From Chromatiales bacterium (ex Bugula neritina AB1) (lineage in GTDB: Bacteria > Pseudomonadota > Gammaproteobacteria > Granulosicoccales > Granulosicoccaceae): a DNA stretch of 64,000 nucleotides. The position numbers and the translations under genes were made by a program. Shown here one piece after another: positions 36,121-44,699 of the stretch. How positions within the stretch are numbered: position 1 is the stretch's first letter; each line of letters starts with the position of its first letter. The DNA lies in contig MDLA01000126.1 of the NCBI GenBank assembly GCA_001730015.1, positions 238,829 to 302,828 on the forward strand, written 5' to 3'. Below the pieces are notes generated by a model. That model saw nothing but the letters and a program-made list of their open reading frames with translations, was not told the DNA's origin and searched no databases.

Positions 36121-36363
36121 TTGTTATCCCGTTTATAGTCTGAGGAGACGGTTTTTGAGTTTTCAATGCTACCCTCATACGGCGGATATGCAAAGTCTGT
36201 CTGGTGCAGGCTGAAGTACATCGATCTCAAACTGTTTGTCTTAATTTGATGGCGAAACAAAGTAATACTGTCTTTGAAACGGAGTTTGCGGTGTGCAATC
36301 CCTTGAACCGCATTGCGTTCAGCCTTACGATTTAGCTGTTGCTAACGTTATTTACCACTTTAA

Positions 36364-37746
36364 ATGCAAGATCTGAAAACACTTTCTTTACCTTTGGTTA
36401 CCAGCCGGTTTGTGTTATCGCTGGTGGTTTACTGTGTTCTTTCGACAGGCGTGCAAGCAGCCGGCCTTCCGGGCGTGGTCGATGGTGAGCCTCTGCCCAG
36501 TCTGGCCCCGATGCTTGAGAAAACCACCCCGGCAGTGGTGAACATTGCCACCCGGGGCTCGGTGACACGCCGTAGTGATAATCCACTTTACGATGATCCA
36601 TTCTTCCGGCGTTTTTTCAATCTGCCTGAGCGCTCTCAACGTCGACAAATGGAAAGCCTTGGCTCCGGGGTAATTGTTGATGCCGACGCGGGCCTGGTGG
36701 TGACGAACCATCATGTGATCGATAATGCGCGTGAGATTCTGGTGACGCTCACCGATGGCCGTGAATTCGATGCCGAGATCATTGGTCAGGATCCGGAGGC
36801 TGACGTAGCGGTGATACGTATTGAGGCCGAAGATCTGGTGGCACTTCAGTGGGCTGATTCAGATCGCCTTCGCGTCGGCGATTTTGTGGTGGCGATTGGC
36901 AATCCGTTTGGTCTAGGGCAAACGGTAACGTCGGGCATTGTATCGGCGCTTGGACGCAGTGGTCTGGGCATTGAAGAAATTGAAGATTTTATTCAGACAG
37001 ATGCGTCTATTAATCCGGGTAATTCCGGCGGTGCCCTGGTTAATCTACGTGGCGATTTAATTGGTATAAATACGGCGATTGTGGGGCCTGCCGGTGGCAA
37101 CGTCGGAATAGGCTTTGCCATTCCGGCGAACATGGCCCGGGGGCTGATGCGGCAGCTGGTTGATGAGGGCGAGGTAAGGCGCGGCAAGCTGGGTATTTCG
37201 GTACAGGAGCTCGATGAAGAATTACAGCAAGTGTTCGGGGTAGAGCGGGGTGTGGTGATATCGGGTGTTGAGGGTGGCTCGTCTGCCGAGCTTGCGGGTC
37301 TGCGTCGCGGCGATGTGATTGTTTCAATTGGTGAGCGGAATGTGCGTCGTGTGAGTGAGGTGCGCAATGCAATCGGATTGCTCGATGTAGGTGAAACGGT
37401 ATTTGTAAAATTTTACCGCGACCGGAAACTCTATGAGTCCAGCGTTACAGTCGGTGAGCCAGACGAAGTACGTATAATGGGGCGAAAACTGGCAAAGCAT
37501 CTGACCGGAGCGGTGTTTGAAAATGCGGTCTCACGTCGTGGCCGGCTGTATGTTCGCATCAGTAAAGTGGAGAGATCCAGCGCGATGGGGGATTTTGGTT
37601 TTGAAGTAGACGACATAATATTGTCTGCCAACCGAATAGATATAGAGACTGTTCAGGAGTTAAAACGTGCGGTCGCAGCGCGTGCGGGAGAGACGCAATT
37701 TAAAGTGCAGAGAGGCAATTTCGCCCAGACTGTCACGGTGCGGTGA
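36364..37746 (+). CDS. degQ: Second periplasmic HtrA/DegQ serine protease
   Basis: A 460-residue Do-family protease with a signal peptide ending VQAA (about 33). Catalytic residues are H117 (TNHHVI), D147 (EADVAVIR) and S221 (NPGNSGGAL); PDZ 1 is at about 270-355 and PDZ 2 at about 370-455. It has a shorter Q-linker than DegP of E. coli, more like DegQ. No clear ribosome-binding site precedes the ATG. It is a paralogue of the protease at 8132, so the organism has at least two. It converges on moaE with 11 bp between. Confidence 0.92.
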   Translation: MQDLKTLSLPLVTSRFVLSLVVYCVLSTGVQAAGLPGVVDGEPLPSLAPMLEKTTPAVVNIATRGSVTRRSDNPLYDDPFFRRFFNLPERSQRRQMESLGSGVIVDADAGLVVTNHHVIDNAREILVTLTDGREFDAEIIGQDPEADVAVIRIEAEDLVALQWADSDRLRVGDFVVAIGNPFGLGQTVTSGIVSALGRSGLGIEEIEDFIQTDASINPGNSGGALVNLRGDLIGINTAIVGPAGGNVGIGFAIPANMARGLMRQLVDEGEVRRGKLGISVQELDEELQQVFGVERGVVISGVEGGSSAELAGLRRGDVIVSIGERNVRRVSEVRNAIGLLDVGETVFVKFYRDRKLYESSVTVGEPDEVRIMGRKLAKHLTGAVFENAVSRRGRLYVRISKVERSSAMGDFGFEVDDIILSANRIDIETVQELKRAVAARAGETQFKVQRGNFAQTVTVR

Positions 37747-37757
37747 TACTACCTGTA

Positions 37758-38213
37758 TCAGGCGGGCGGGTGGCTATAGCCGTCGGTATTTTTTTCGACC
37801 CAGCGGTGGCTATGGTCAATAAGTGTTTCTTTTTTCCAGAACGGTGCCGTGGATTTGAGTGCTTCCATTAAAAAGCGACAGGCGTCGAACGATGCAGCGC
37901 GATGAGCCGACCAGCAGGCAACGAGCACAATAGGTTCCCCCGGCAGGATATCGCCGACCCGGTGTGTGATCAATGCATCCTCGAGAGGCCACTGGTTTGA
38001 GGCGTCGTCAATAATTCTCTGCAGCTGGGATTCAGTCATGCCGGGGTAGTGTTCGAGCGTCATTGCTTGTACGTCATCCCCTTCATTGAAATCTCTCATG
38101 GTTCCAACAAAGGTTGCAGTCGCACCGAACTTGCCGGATTCAAGGTGGTTTGCCTGGTACTCCTGCAGTGCCTGCCAAGGATCAAACGCGTGCGGGTAGA
38201 TTGCAACACCCAT
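37758..38213 (-). CDS. moaE: Molybdopterin synthase catalytic subunit
   Basis: A 151-residue cytosolic protein with the MoaE signatures GTMRDFNEGD, LEHYPGMTE, HRVGDILPGE and the HRAASFDACRFLMEALKSTAPFWKKE block, whose lysines and arginines bind the pterin. With MoaD it inserts two sulfurs into cPMP. It follows moaD with two bases between, so they are made together in the needed ratio. Confidence 0.95.
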   Translation of the reverse strand: MGVAIYPHAFDPWQALQEYQANHLESGKFGATATFVGTMRDFNEGDDVQAMTLEHYPGMTESQLQRIIDDASNQWPLEDALITHRVGDILPGEPIVLVACWSAHRAASFDACRFLMEALKSTAPFWKKETLIDHSHRWVEKNTDGYSHPPA

Positions 38214-38215
38214 GT

Positions 38216-38449
38216 TCAGCCTCCGGTTACTGGTGGAAAAAAGGCGACTTCATCGCCGTCGACCACAGTAAATTCCGGTTTTGCCTGAGTCTGGTTGACG
38301 GCACACACGGTGTCGGCAGGCATGGGTTTGTCGCCGGCTGCCTGAACCCAGATAGCAGCGACAGTAGTTTCGCCTGTCACAGTGATATCGAGCTCACTCC
38401 GGTTGAGGTACTCGCGCATGCTTGCAAAAAATTTAACTTTAACGGCCAT
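38216..38449 (-). CDS. moaD: Molybdopterin synthase sulfur-carrier subunit
   Basis: A 77-residue beta-grasp sulfur carrier with the obligatory Gly-Gly end (PVTGG). The terminal glycine is converted to a thiocarboxylate by MoeB. It is transcribed divergently from moaC with 70 bp between and is tightly followed by moaE. Length and end are those of the family. Confidence 0.94.
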   Translation of the reverse strand: MAVKVKFFASMREYLNRSELDITVTGETTVAAIWVQAAGDKPMPADTVCAVNQTQAKPEFTVVDGDEVAFFPPVTGG

Positions 38450-38519
38450 ACGTTATTATGCCTGCGGTATCGCCCGGCGCAATCGCTGAAGGCAACTTTT
38501 TAATCAATACGGATTTCCA

Positions 38520-39011
38520 ATGAGTGAATTAACACACTTTAATCAGCGCGGTGAAGCCCACATGGTAGATGTCGGCGAAAAACAAATAACCCATCGGGTG
38601 GCTGTAGCTGCTGGCCGGATTACCATGCAGGCGGCCACCCTGGCGATGATTATGAAAGGTGATCACCGAAAGGGCGATGTACTGGGCATTGCACGAATCG
38701 CCGGCATTATGGCGGCAAAGCGCACCAGTGATCTGGTGCCCTTATGTCACCCGATCGGGCTTACACACGTTGAGGTAGATTTTTCAGTGAACGATACCGA
38801 CAACTCTGTTACCTGCCGGGCCAGAACCGAAACCCGATCACAAACGGGTGTTGAAATGGAAGCACTAACCTCTGTGCAGGTGGCGTTGCTTACTATTTAC
38901 GATATGTGCAAGGCGATGGATCGTGGCATGTGCATGGGTGATATCCGTTTGCTGGAAAAAGCCGGTGGTAAATCCGGAGACTGGAAATACAGCGAGGCGG
39001 CCGCTACATAA
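38520..39011 (+). CDS. moaC: Cyclic pyranopterin monophosphate synthase
   Basis: A 163-residue enzyme making cPMP from the MoaA product. Motifs [14 protein letters not shown] at the start, [12 protein letters not shown] (catalytic region), [26 protein letters not shown] and KSG at the end are complete. It is divergent from moaDE. No moaA or moaB occurs in the window, so the pathway is spread over the chromosome. Confidence 0.96.
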   Translation: MSELTHFNQRGEAHMVDVGEKQITHRVAVAAGRITMQAATLAMIMKGDHRKGDVLGIARIAGIMAAKRTSDLVPLCHPIGLTHVEVDFSVNDTDNSVTCRARTETRSQTGVEMEALTSVQVALLTIYDMCKAMDRGMCMGDIRLLEKAGGKSGDWKYSEAAAT

Positions 39012-39159
39012 TGCTGATGCTGGCAACAGAATGTCGGGCTTTGCTGTTTCAACCCGAGTCAAGCTGTAGCACAATATGACGCATTACAAATACGCCACAT
39101 TCACGCTCTGTGGTGTGTATTTTCTCCGCTGCCGTGCCTGATCTGAACACTGGGACTGA

Positions 39160-41697
39160 ATGAAACTCTTAAAGCGCCTGTTACTGGGATTGATTGCTGT
39201 GGTTGCCCTTGTGGTAATTGCCGGCGCCGTCCTCATCAACACAATTGATCTAAACCGTCACAAAGATAGAATTCAGCAGGTAGTACTGGATAAGACCGGA
39301 CGCGAATTGCAAATAAATGGTGAAATCAGTGCGAGCTTTTTCCCATGGATCGGGCTGTCGCTAAACGATGTGAGCTTTGCAAATGCGCTGAACTTTGCCG
39401 GAGCGGACTTTGCCAAAGTCAGTTCCAGTGATCTGCGGGTGCAGGTGCTGCCGCTGCTTACCGGTACGATCAATGTCAATCTGGTAGAGCTGCACGGGCT
39501 TGAGCTGACGCTGCAAAAAGACAGCGATGGCAAAACCAACTGGGACGATCTAATGTCCACCACCGCGGTTGTGGAAACTAATAACGGTACCGACGACGTT
39601 GTGCAGGAAGTAGAGGCCGGCGCGCCGGTTATCGCAGCGTTGTCGGTTGGTGGTTTGGTGGTTTCAGATGCTCGCGTATTGTGGAGTGATCAGCAAGCGG
39701 GAAATGAAGTGGTTCTGGAATCATTTAATTTGCAGACCGGAGCAATCCGGCTTGCAGAACCGTTTGAGTTTGAAACCGATTTTACTTTCAGCAGCGACAG
39801 TGCCGGAGTGGCGGCAGATGTGACGGTCTCTGGCAGTATTACGGCAAATCCGGCGGACAATGTGTATCAGTTGTCCGGTCTGCAGTTGAAAACCAATGCA
39901 TCCGGCAGCGGTTTACCGCTCGAGCGGCTGGAGGCATCGGTATCGGGTGAATTGATAGCAGATCTGGACGCACAAACCTTTGACGTGACCGGTTTGCAGA
40001 TTGAGGCCGTAGATATTCCGATTCGTGCTGAAATTCATGGCACCGGATTGCTGGGTGAACCGAATATTTTCGGCAACATTAAAAGTGATCCATTCGATGT
40101 AGCGAAATTACTGTCTGAACTTAAAATTGAACTGCCGCCGTCATTTGATCAATCGCTTTTAACCGACGCGATTATCGGTGCGGAGTTTCAGCAGTCAGGG
40201 GAGCAGTTGCTGGTTAAGGAGTTTGTAGCCGGTACCAGTGGTATACGCCTGAACGGTGATATGCAGCTTACCAACCTTTCGCGTTCTCCTGTGTTAAGCG
40301 GCACGATATCAAGCGACAACTTCAATCCGGGGCCGTGGGCGGCATCGTTCGGTGTTGAGCCGGCGGATAAACAGGTTCTGCAGCAGGCAAAAATCAGCGC
40401 AGCGGTTCGTCAGTCCGGACAGCTGCTGAGTCTTAATAATATAGATATAGATCTGGATGATTTTAAGTTACAGGGTAACATTGAGGTAACCGATATCAAT
40501 GCGGCTGTGCCGGCCCTGAAGTTTGCGTTGGCGGGATCAGAGATTGATCTTGATCAATACCTGCCTGCTGCAACAGAAGAGGTGCCAGCGGCTGAGGAAT
40601 CTGCGCCCGCAGATACCGGGGCGACGGCAGCGCCTCTATTTCCTGTTGATCTGCTTCGGGAGCTGAATATCGATGGTGAAGTCACTTTAGCCCGTCTAAA
40701 GGCGGCTGGAATAACAGTTACTGATATTGCATTGCCGATAGTTGCTGAGCAAGGGCGATTAGAGTTAACAGAAGCCCGGGCCGCTCTCTATTCCGGGACG
40801 GTTTTTTCATCGCTCGCACTTGATGTAGCGGCAGATGAACCGAGGCTGACACTATCAACTAACTTGAATGGTGTGCAGGCGGAGCCTTTGCTGGTCGATG
40901 TCCTGCAAGATAAGGCGCCATTATCGGGTGCTGCAATTTTAAGTATAGATTTATTGAGTCGCGGTAACACAATTGACGATCTGCTTGGCAGATCAAGTGG
41001 TGCGATCAATACACGCTTTACCGATGGAGCGCTGAACGGCATAAACATCGCCCATGAGATACGCAAAGCGCGAGCTTTTATCGGCGGTCAACAGCTATCG
41101 GCGGTTGAGTCAGAATTGAAGACAGATTTTACCGAACTCAGTATCTCCGCCGAGATCGAAAACGGTGTCTTGCACAGTGACGATTTAGCTTTTAAATCAC
41201 CGCTATTGAGGTTGTCCGGAGAAGGTGCTGTCAGTCTGGTTGAGCAGAGTGTTGACTACCTGCTTCAAGTGCTGGTGAGTGCTACCAGTGAAGGGCAGGG
41301 AGGCAAGGAGTTAACCGAATTGAACGGGCTTAAATTGCCAGTACCAATTCGCGGTAAGTTCAATGACCTCTCTACCGATTTTACCGGCGTGCTGATTGCC
41401 GGGTTGAAATCCGATTTCGCTAATCAGTTGCGGTCGCGCAAAGATGCATTAATTGAAAAGCAAAAAGCAATTGCAGCCGAGCGCCTGAAGCAAAAGGAAG
41501 ATGAGCTGAAAGCCAGGCTGCAGGCAGAGCGAGAGGCGGCTGAGGCCAAGGCTCAGGAGCGGCGAAAAATACTTGCAGAAAAGGCTCGTGCGAAGCAGAT
41601 CGAGCTTGAGGAACAAATTGAAGCGGAAAAGTCTGCGCTTAAAGACAAGCTGGAAAATAAACTAAAAAAAGGCTTATCAGATCTGCTGGGCAATTAG
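39160..41697 (+). CDS. AsmA-family envelope protein
   Basis: An 845-residue protein with an N-terminal membrane anchor (about 7-28) and a long periplasmic body. The NIDLNRHKDRIQQ-like opening, SFFPWIGLSLNDVSF and the C-terminal AsmA module (LNGINIAHEIRKARAFIGG ... LPVPIRGKFNDLSTDF) identify the family. AsmA-like proteins are bridge-shaped lipid conduits or help outer-membrane assembly. An unusual Ala/Glu/Lys coiled segment (about 765-840) ends the protein. The TAG stop is part of the TTAG flank of a MITE, so the element landed exactly at the stop codon without changing the protein. Confidence 0.9.
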   Translation: MKLLKRLLLGLIAVVALVVIAGAVLINTIDLNRHKDRIQQVVLDKTGRELQINGEISASFFPWIGLSLNDVSFANALNFAGADFAKVSSSDLRVQVLPLLTGTINVNLVELHGLELTLQKDSDGKTNWDDLMSTTAVVETNNGTDDVVQEVEAGAPVIAALSVGGLVVSDARVLWSDQQAGNEVVLESFNLQTGAIRLAEPFEFETDFTFSSDSAGVAADVTVSGSITANPADNVYQLSGLQLKTNASGSGLPLERLEASVSGELIADLDAQTFDVTGLQIEAVDIPIRAEIHGTGLLGEPNIFGNIKSDPFDVAKLLSELKIELPPSFDQSLLTDAIIGAEFQQSGEQLLVKEFVAGTSGIRLNGDMQLTNLSRSPVLSGTISSDNFNPGPWAASFGVEPADKQVLQQAKISAAVRQSGQLLSLNNIDIDLDDFKLQGNIEVTDINAAVPALKFALAGSEIDLDQYLPAATEEVPAAEESAPADTGATAAPLFPVDLLRELNIDGEVTLARLKAAGITVTDIALPIVAEQGRLELTEARAALYSGTVFSSLALDVAADEPRLTLSTNLNGVQAEPLLVDVLQDKAPLSGAAILSIDLLSRGNTIDDLLGRSSGAINTRFTDGALNGINIAHEIRKARAFIGGQQLSAVESELKTDFTELSISAEIENGVLHSDDLAFKSPLLRLSGEGAVSLVEQSVDYLLQVLVSATSEGQGGKELTELNGLKLPVPIRGKFNDLSTDFTGVLIAGLKSDFANQLRSRKDALIEKQKAIAAERLKQKEDELKARLQAEREAAEAKAQERRKILAEKARAKQIELEEQIEAEKSALKDKLENKLKKGLSDLLGN

Positions 41698-41877
41698 CCC
41701 GCATTATTCATGGGGTGGCGAGGATATCGCGCAGATCTTATTTGTTCACTGCAAGGGTTTTCACAGTGGATTTTCTTCTTGCGTCGAATGCTTACTGGTA
41801 GTTGCAAGAGAAAAAAATTCGCTGCGGCATCAAAGATCAAGTGAGATGCCGTCAACCCCATGAATGATCCAGGTTAG
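41694..41877 (+). repeat. MITE-like element, family A, copy 2
   Basis: A 176-bp element (41698-41873) between two TTAG copies. Left end CCCGCATTATTCATGGGG; right end CCCCATGAATGATCCAGG, more diverged. Its interior is the reverse of copy 1 at 9640-9798 with readable alignment throughout. The left TTAG contains the asmA-like stop. Confidence 0.85.
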
Positions 41878-42027
41878 GAACCTATATCATCAAAGGCGCG
41901 CCTCTTGCGACTGAAGACAGCCAGGCTGAATCCGAAATTAACAGCTGGAAGCAAGCGTGTTGCGTCCGTTATAGTTTACCGGTTAGGGTGTTTAATTTAA
42001 GTTGCAGCTGTTTGTAACTCACAGGCA

Positions 42028-43149
42028 ATGGCCATCATTCCCATTTCAAAAAATACAACGTTGAATCAATCAGCCAGGCTGCCAGGCGCTGTAGAGTGCA
42101 AACGGTTTTCCACTCAGGTATTGAAATGGTTTGATAAACATGGCCGCAAACACCTGCCATGGCAGCAATGCCCGGATGCCTATAGTGTGTGGGTATCCGA
42201 GATTATGCTGCAGCAGACTCAGGTGGCAACCGTTATCCCGTACTATGAAAAATTCATGGCGCGGTTTCCTGCTGTGGAGGATCTCGCCGCAGCTGATCAG
42301 GATGAAGTTTTACGCCTCTGGTCTGGTTTAGGTTACTACGCGCGCGGTCGCAATCTGCATAAAGCCGCCCGGTTGGTTTGCAGCGAGTATTCAGGCCGAA
42401 TTCCTTCTGCTATAGACGAACTGGTCGCGTTACCGGGAGTCGGGCGTTCCACAGCAGGGGCCATCCGGAGTCTGGCATTCGGCAAAGTGGCGTCGATTCT
42501 TGATGGCAATGTTAAACGTGTTTTGTGCCGCCACTTTGCAGTTGATGGCTGGTACGGTCAGGCGAGTGTGCAGCAGTATTTATGGCGCATTAGTGATGTG
42601 CTGACGCCCGTAAAACGCACTGGCCCGTTTAATCAGGCAATGATGGATCTGGGTGCAACTTTGTGTACCCGGAGTTCACCCCGGTGTGATAGTTGTCCGT
42701 TGAAAAAGAGCTGCAAAGCGCTCGCTAGCGGTACACCTACTCAGTGGCCGCACAAAAGAATCAGGGCAGAGAAGCCTTTGCGCAAAACACTGATGCTGCT
42801 GCTGGAGGATAGTGAAGGTCATGTGAAACTGGAGCGCCGACCGGCTACAGGAATCTGGGGTGGCCTCTGGTGCTTTCCACAGTTTGAGCAAATGAATGAT
42901 CTCCTGAGCTATGCGCGCAAAAATGGAGAGTTCGAGAATGCGCAAGTGGTGTCCTGGAGTGAGTTCACGCATACGTTCAGTCATTTTCAGCTGGTAATTA
43001 CTCCCGTGCACATCCGCCTGAACCTGAATAGAGTCAGCTCGGTTCAGGAAATTGATTCCAGTGTGTGGGTGAGTGAAGGGGCAACACCAGGCGGTCTGCC
43101 AGCGCCTGTAACCAGGCTGCTCAACACCTTGCGTGAATCATTGGTGTGA
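42028..43149 (+). CDS. mutY: A/G-specific adenine glycosylase
   Basis: A 373-residue base-excision repair enzyme that removes adenine opposite 8-oxoguanine. The HhH motif (LVALPGVGRSTAGAI), catalytic glutamate in WVSEIMLQQTQV and the 4Fe-4S ligands C-x6-C-x2-C-x5-C (CTRSSPRCDSCPLKKSC) are all visible, followed by a Nudix-like lesion-recognition domain. The initial 25 residues are a slightly longer tail than in E. coli; a later start is possible. yggX follows, a common pairing. Confidence 0.95.
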   Translation: MAIIPISKNTTLNQSARLPGAVECKRFSTQVLKWFDKHGRKHLPWQQCPDAYSVWVSEIMLQQTQVATVIPYYEKFMARFPAVEDLAAADQDEVLRLWSGLGYYARGRNLHKAARLVCSEYSGRIPSAIDELVALPGVGRSTAGAIRSLAFGKVASILDGNVKRVLCRHFAVDGWYGQASVQQYLWRISDVLTPVKRTGPFNQAMMDLGATLCTRSSPRCDSCPLKKSCKALASGTPTQWPHKRIRAEKPLRKTLMLLLEDSEGHVKLERRPATGIWGGLWCFPQFEQMNDLLSYARKNGEFENAQVVSWSEFTHTFSHFQLVITPVHIRLNLNRVSSVQEIDSSVWVSEGATPGGLPAPVTRLLNTLRESLV

Positions 43150-43237
43150 TGCGTTCTCTCATATGGTCCGGCATCATCGAATTGATTGACTGGAATTGCT
43201 ATCATGACGAGCTATCAAGCAATCAATTGGAAAATTC

Positions 43238-43510
43238 ATGGCTCGCATGGTCAATTGCGTCAAATTAGACAAAGAGGCTGAAGGTCTGGATCGTCCGACT
43301 TATCCGGGTGATCTGGGTAAGCGGATTTATCTTAATGTGTCAAAGGAAGCATGGCAGTCGTGGATGGGGCACCAAACCATGCTGATTAATGAATACCGGC
43401 TAACACCCGTTGACCCGAAAGCCCGAAAGTTTCTGGAAGAAGAAATGGAAAAATTTTTCTTCGGTGAGGGTTCTGCCATGCCGGATGGGTTTGTCCCTCA
43501 GGCGGAATAA
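43238..43510 (+). CDS. yggX: Iron-handling protein YggX
   Basis: A 90-residue cytosolic protein of the Fe(II)-trafficking family, with the conserved MVNCVKL cysteine near the start and the block [14 protein letters not shown]. It protects iron-sulfur proteins from oxidation. It lies 88 bp downstream of mutY, itself an iron-sulfur enzyme, as in many gammaproteobacteria. Confidence 0.95.
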   Translation: MARMVNCVKLDKEAEGLDRPTYPGDLGKRIYLNVSKEAWQSWMGHQTMLINEYRLTPVDPKARKFLEEEMEKFFFGEGSAMPDGFVPQAE

Positions 43511-43667
43511 GGCCTCGCCCGTAACGGGCATTGTGATTTGGCGTGAAAATTGTCAGATAGAAGTGAGAATACTTGACTCACGCGCCGGCAATAGGTTTAA
43601 TAGGCGGCTGGCAAGTTGATATTCGCTTGCACTCCTAAAGATGCGCTCGCATCGTCGTAGTACGTTT

Positions 43668-43743
43668 GGCCAGGTAGCTCAGTCGGTAGAGCAGGGGACT
43701 GAAAATCCCCGTGTCGGCGGTTCGATTCCGTCCCTGGCCACCA
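43668..43743 (+). tRNA. tRNA-Phe (GAA)
   Basis: A 76-nt cloverleaf. Acceptor GGCCAGG pairs with CCTGGCC, anticodon loop CTGAAAA gives anticodon GAA, and TTCGATT is the T loop. CCA is encoded at 43741-43743. D stem GCTC/GAGC is complete. No rRNA lies near. Confidence 0.95.
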
Positions 43744-43782
43744 TTAGAGCCCCGGCATTAAAGTCGCCTGGTCAGCTTTACC

Positions 43783-43818
43783 TTGCTAGCTTTGCTAGCT
43801 TTGCTAGCTTTGCTGGCT
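43783..43818. repeat. Four 9-bp tandem repeats after tRNA-Phe
   Basis: TTGCTAGCT is repeated three times and then once as TTGCTGGCT, with no spacers. Each unit contains the palindrome GCTAGC. It lies 40 bp beyond the tRNA. It may be a slippage tract; copy number could vary between strains. Confidence 0.85.
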
Positions 43819-44699
43819 TTGCGTTAAAAGAACAGGCTGATACAGTTCCAATGCGGCGGTCTTAAGACTACCGGAAAGGCCGCTAAGCAATTGAAAAACA
43901 ATCATTGACCAAACTCAATGGATGCTTTTTGCCGGATACCTCAAAATCATACGTCTTTACTACAACCCTCATTCTCGGGCAGCCACCAGCCGTTAGTTGC
44001 AGTGTAAATTTTTCCTTTCGTTAAATTCCCTCGGGAGCTGGGGGAAAAACAGCCTTTATTCGTCACCAGGATATTATTCCATTTGGTGTGTATCAATGTG
44101 TTTTAAATTCCTTGATGTTATGTATTGGGGCTCTGGTTGAATCTTGTTCCGGCAAATTAACGGCACTAACAACAAAGTTATGTGGTTTTTTGTTCCTTAG
44201 TTATTTTGTTCTTTAGTTATGCAGAAAAATCTATAAATTCCCATGTGTCGGAATGGCGAATCTAAGGTCGTACCAGGTTGATGCATCAGCCAAAAACTTG
44301 CCGGGTCAGTTATATTATTCTAGCGTGGGTGACAGAGCTCGATTATGTTGATGTCCGCCACGAATACAGGTAGTTAATAAGCAATGCCGGATAAGGCTGC
44401 GGGTCGTAAGCGAGCTATACGCAGGCCGTAGGTCGTCGAAATGGCGAACTATAAAGCGATCGGTTCGTGATTTGATTTGAGGGTTCAGCGGGGGCGGAAG
44501 AGATTGCAATGGTGTTGTGATGAGCGAGAGAAATTTCACTCAATAAGGCGGATACAGCTAAATCGTAATTGATGTGCGGGTCTCAACAGAGTCGATTGCG
44601 TTTGCAACAGTCGATCTTTCGTGTCTAAATACAGTAACTGACCTTGCTGTTCTTACTGATTTCAATATCACTATTTGGTCCGTCGGCAATGGACCGAAG
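43819..44699. other. Long intergenic stretch with no recognised gene
   Basis: About 880 bp between the tRNA repeat and the TPR gene. It is richer in A and T than its neighbours. Short frames on both strands lack ribosome-binding sites and protein-like composition. I see no terminator with a clear T-run and no recognised RNA. Confidence 0.5.

Noticed and set aside
43783..43818. CRISPR-like array
   Set aside because: The units are nine bases without spacers, so it is a simple tandem repeat; no other direct-repeat array with regular spacers was seen in the window and no cas genes occur.
44315..44539. A minus-strand 74-codon frame in the long intergenic stretch
   Set aside because: No ribosome-binding site, biased Leu/Thr/Arg composition and no motif; probably chance.
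44574..44699. GTG start giving 42 extra residues to the TPR protein
   Set aside because: The extra residues have no similarity to the domain family and no ribosome-binding site; the family normally begins near MDWACRR.
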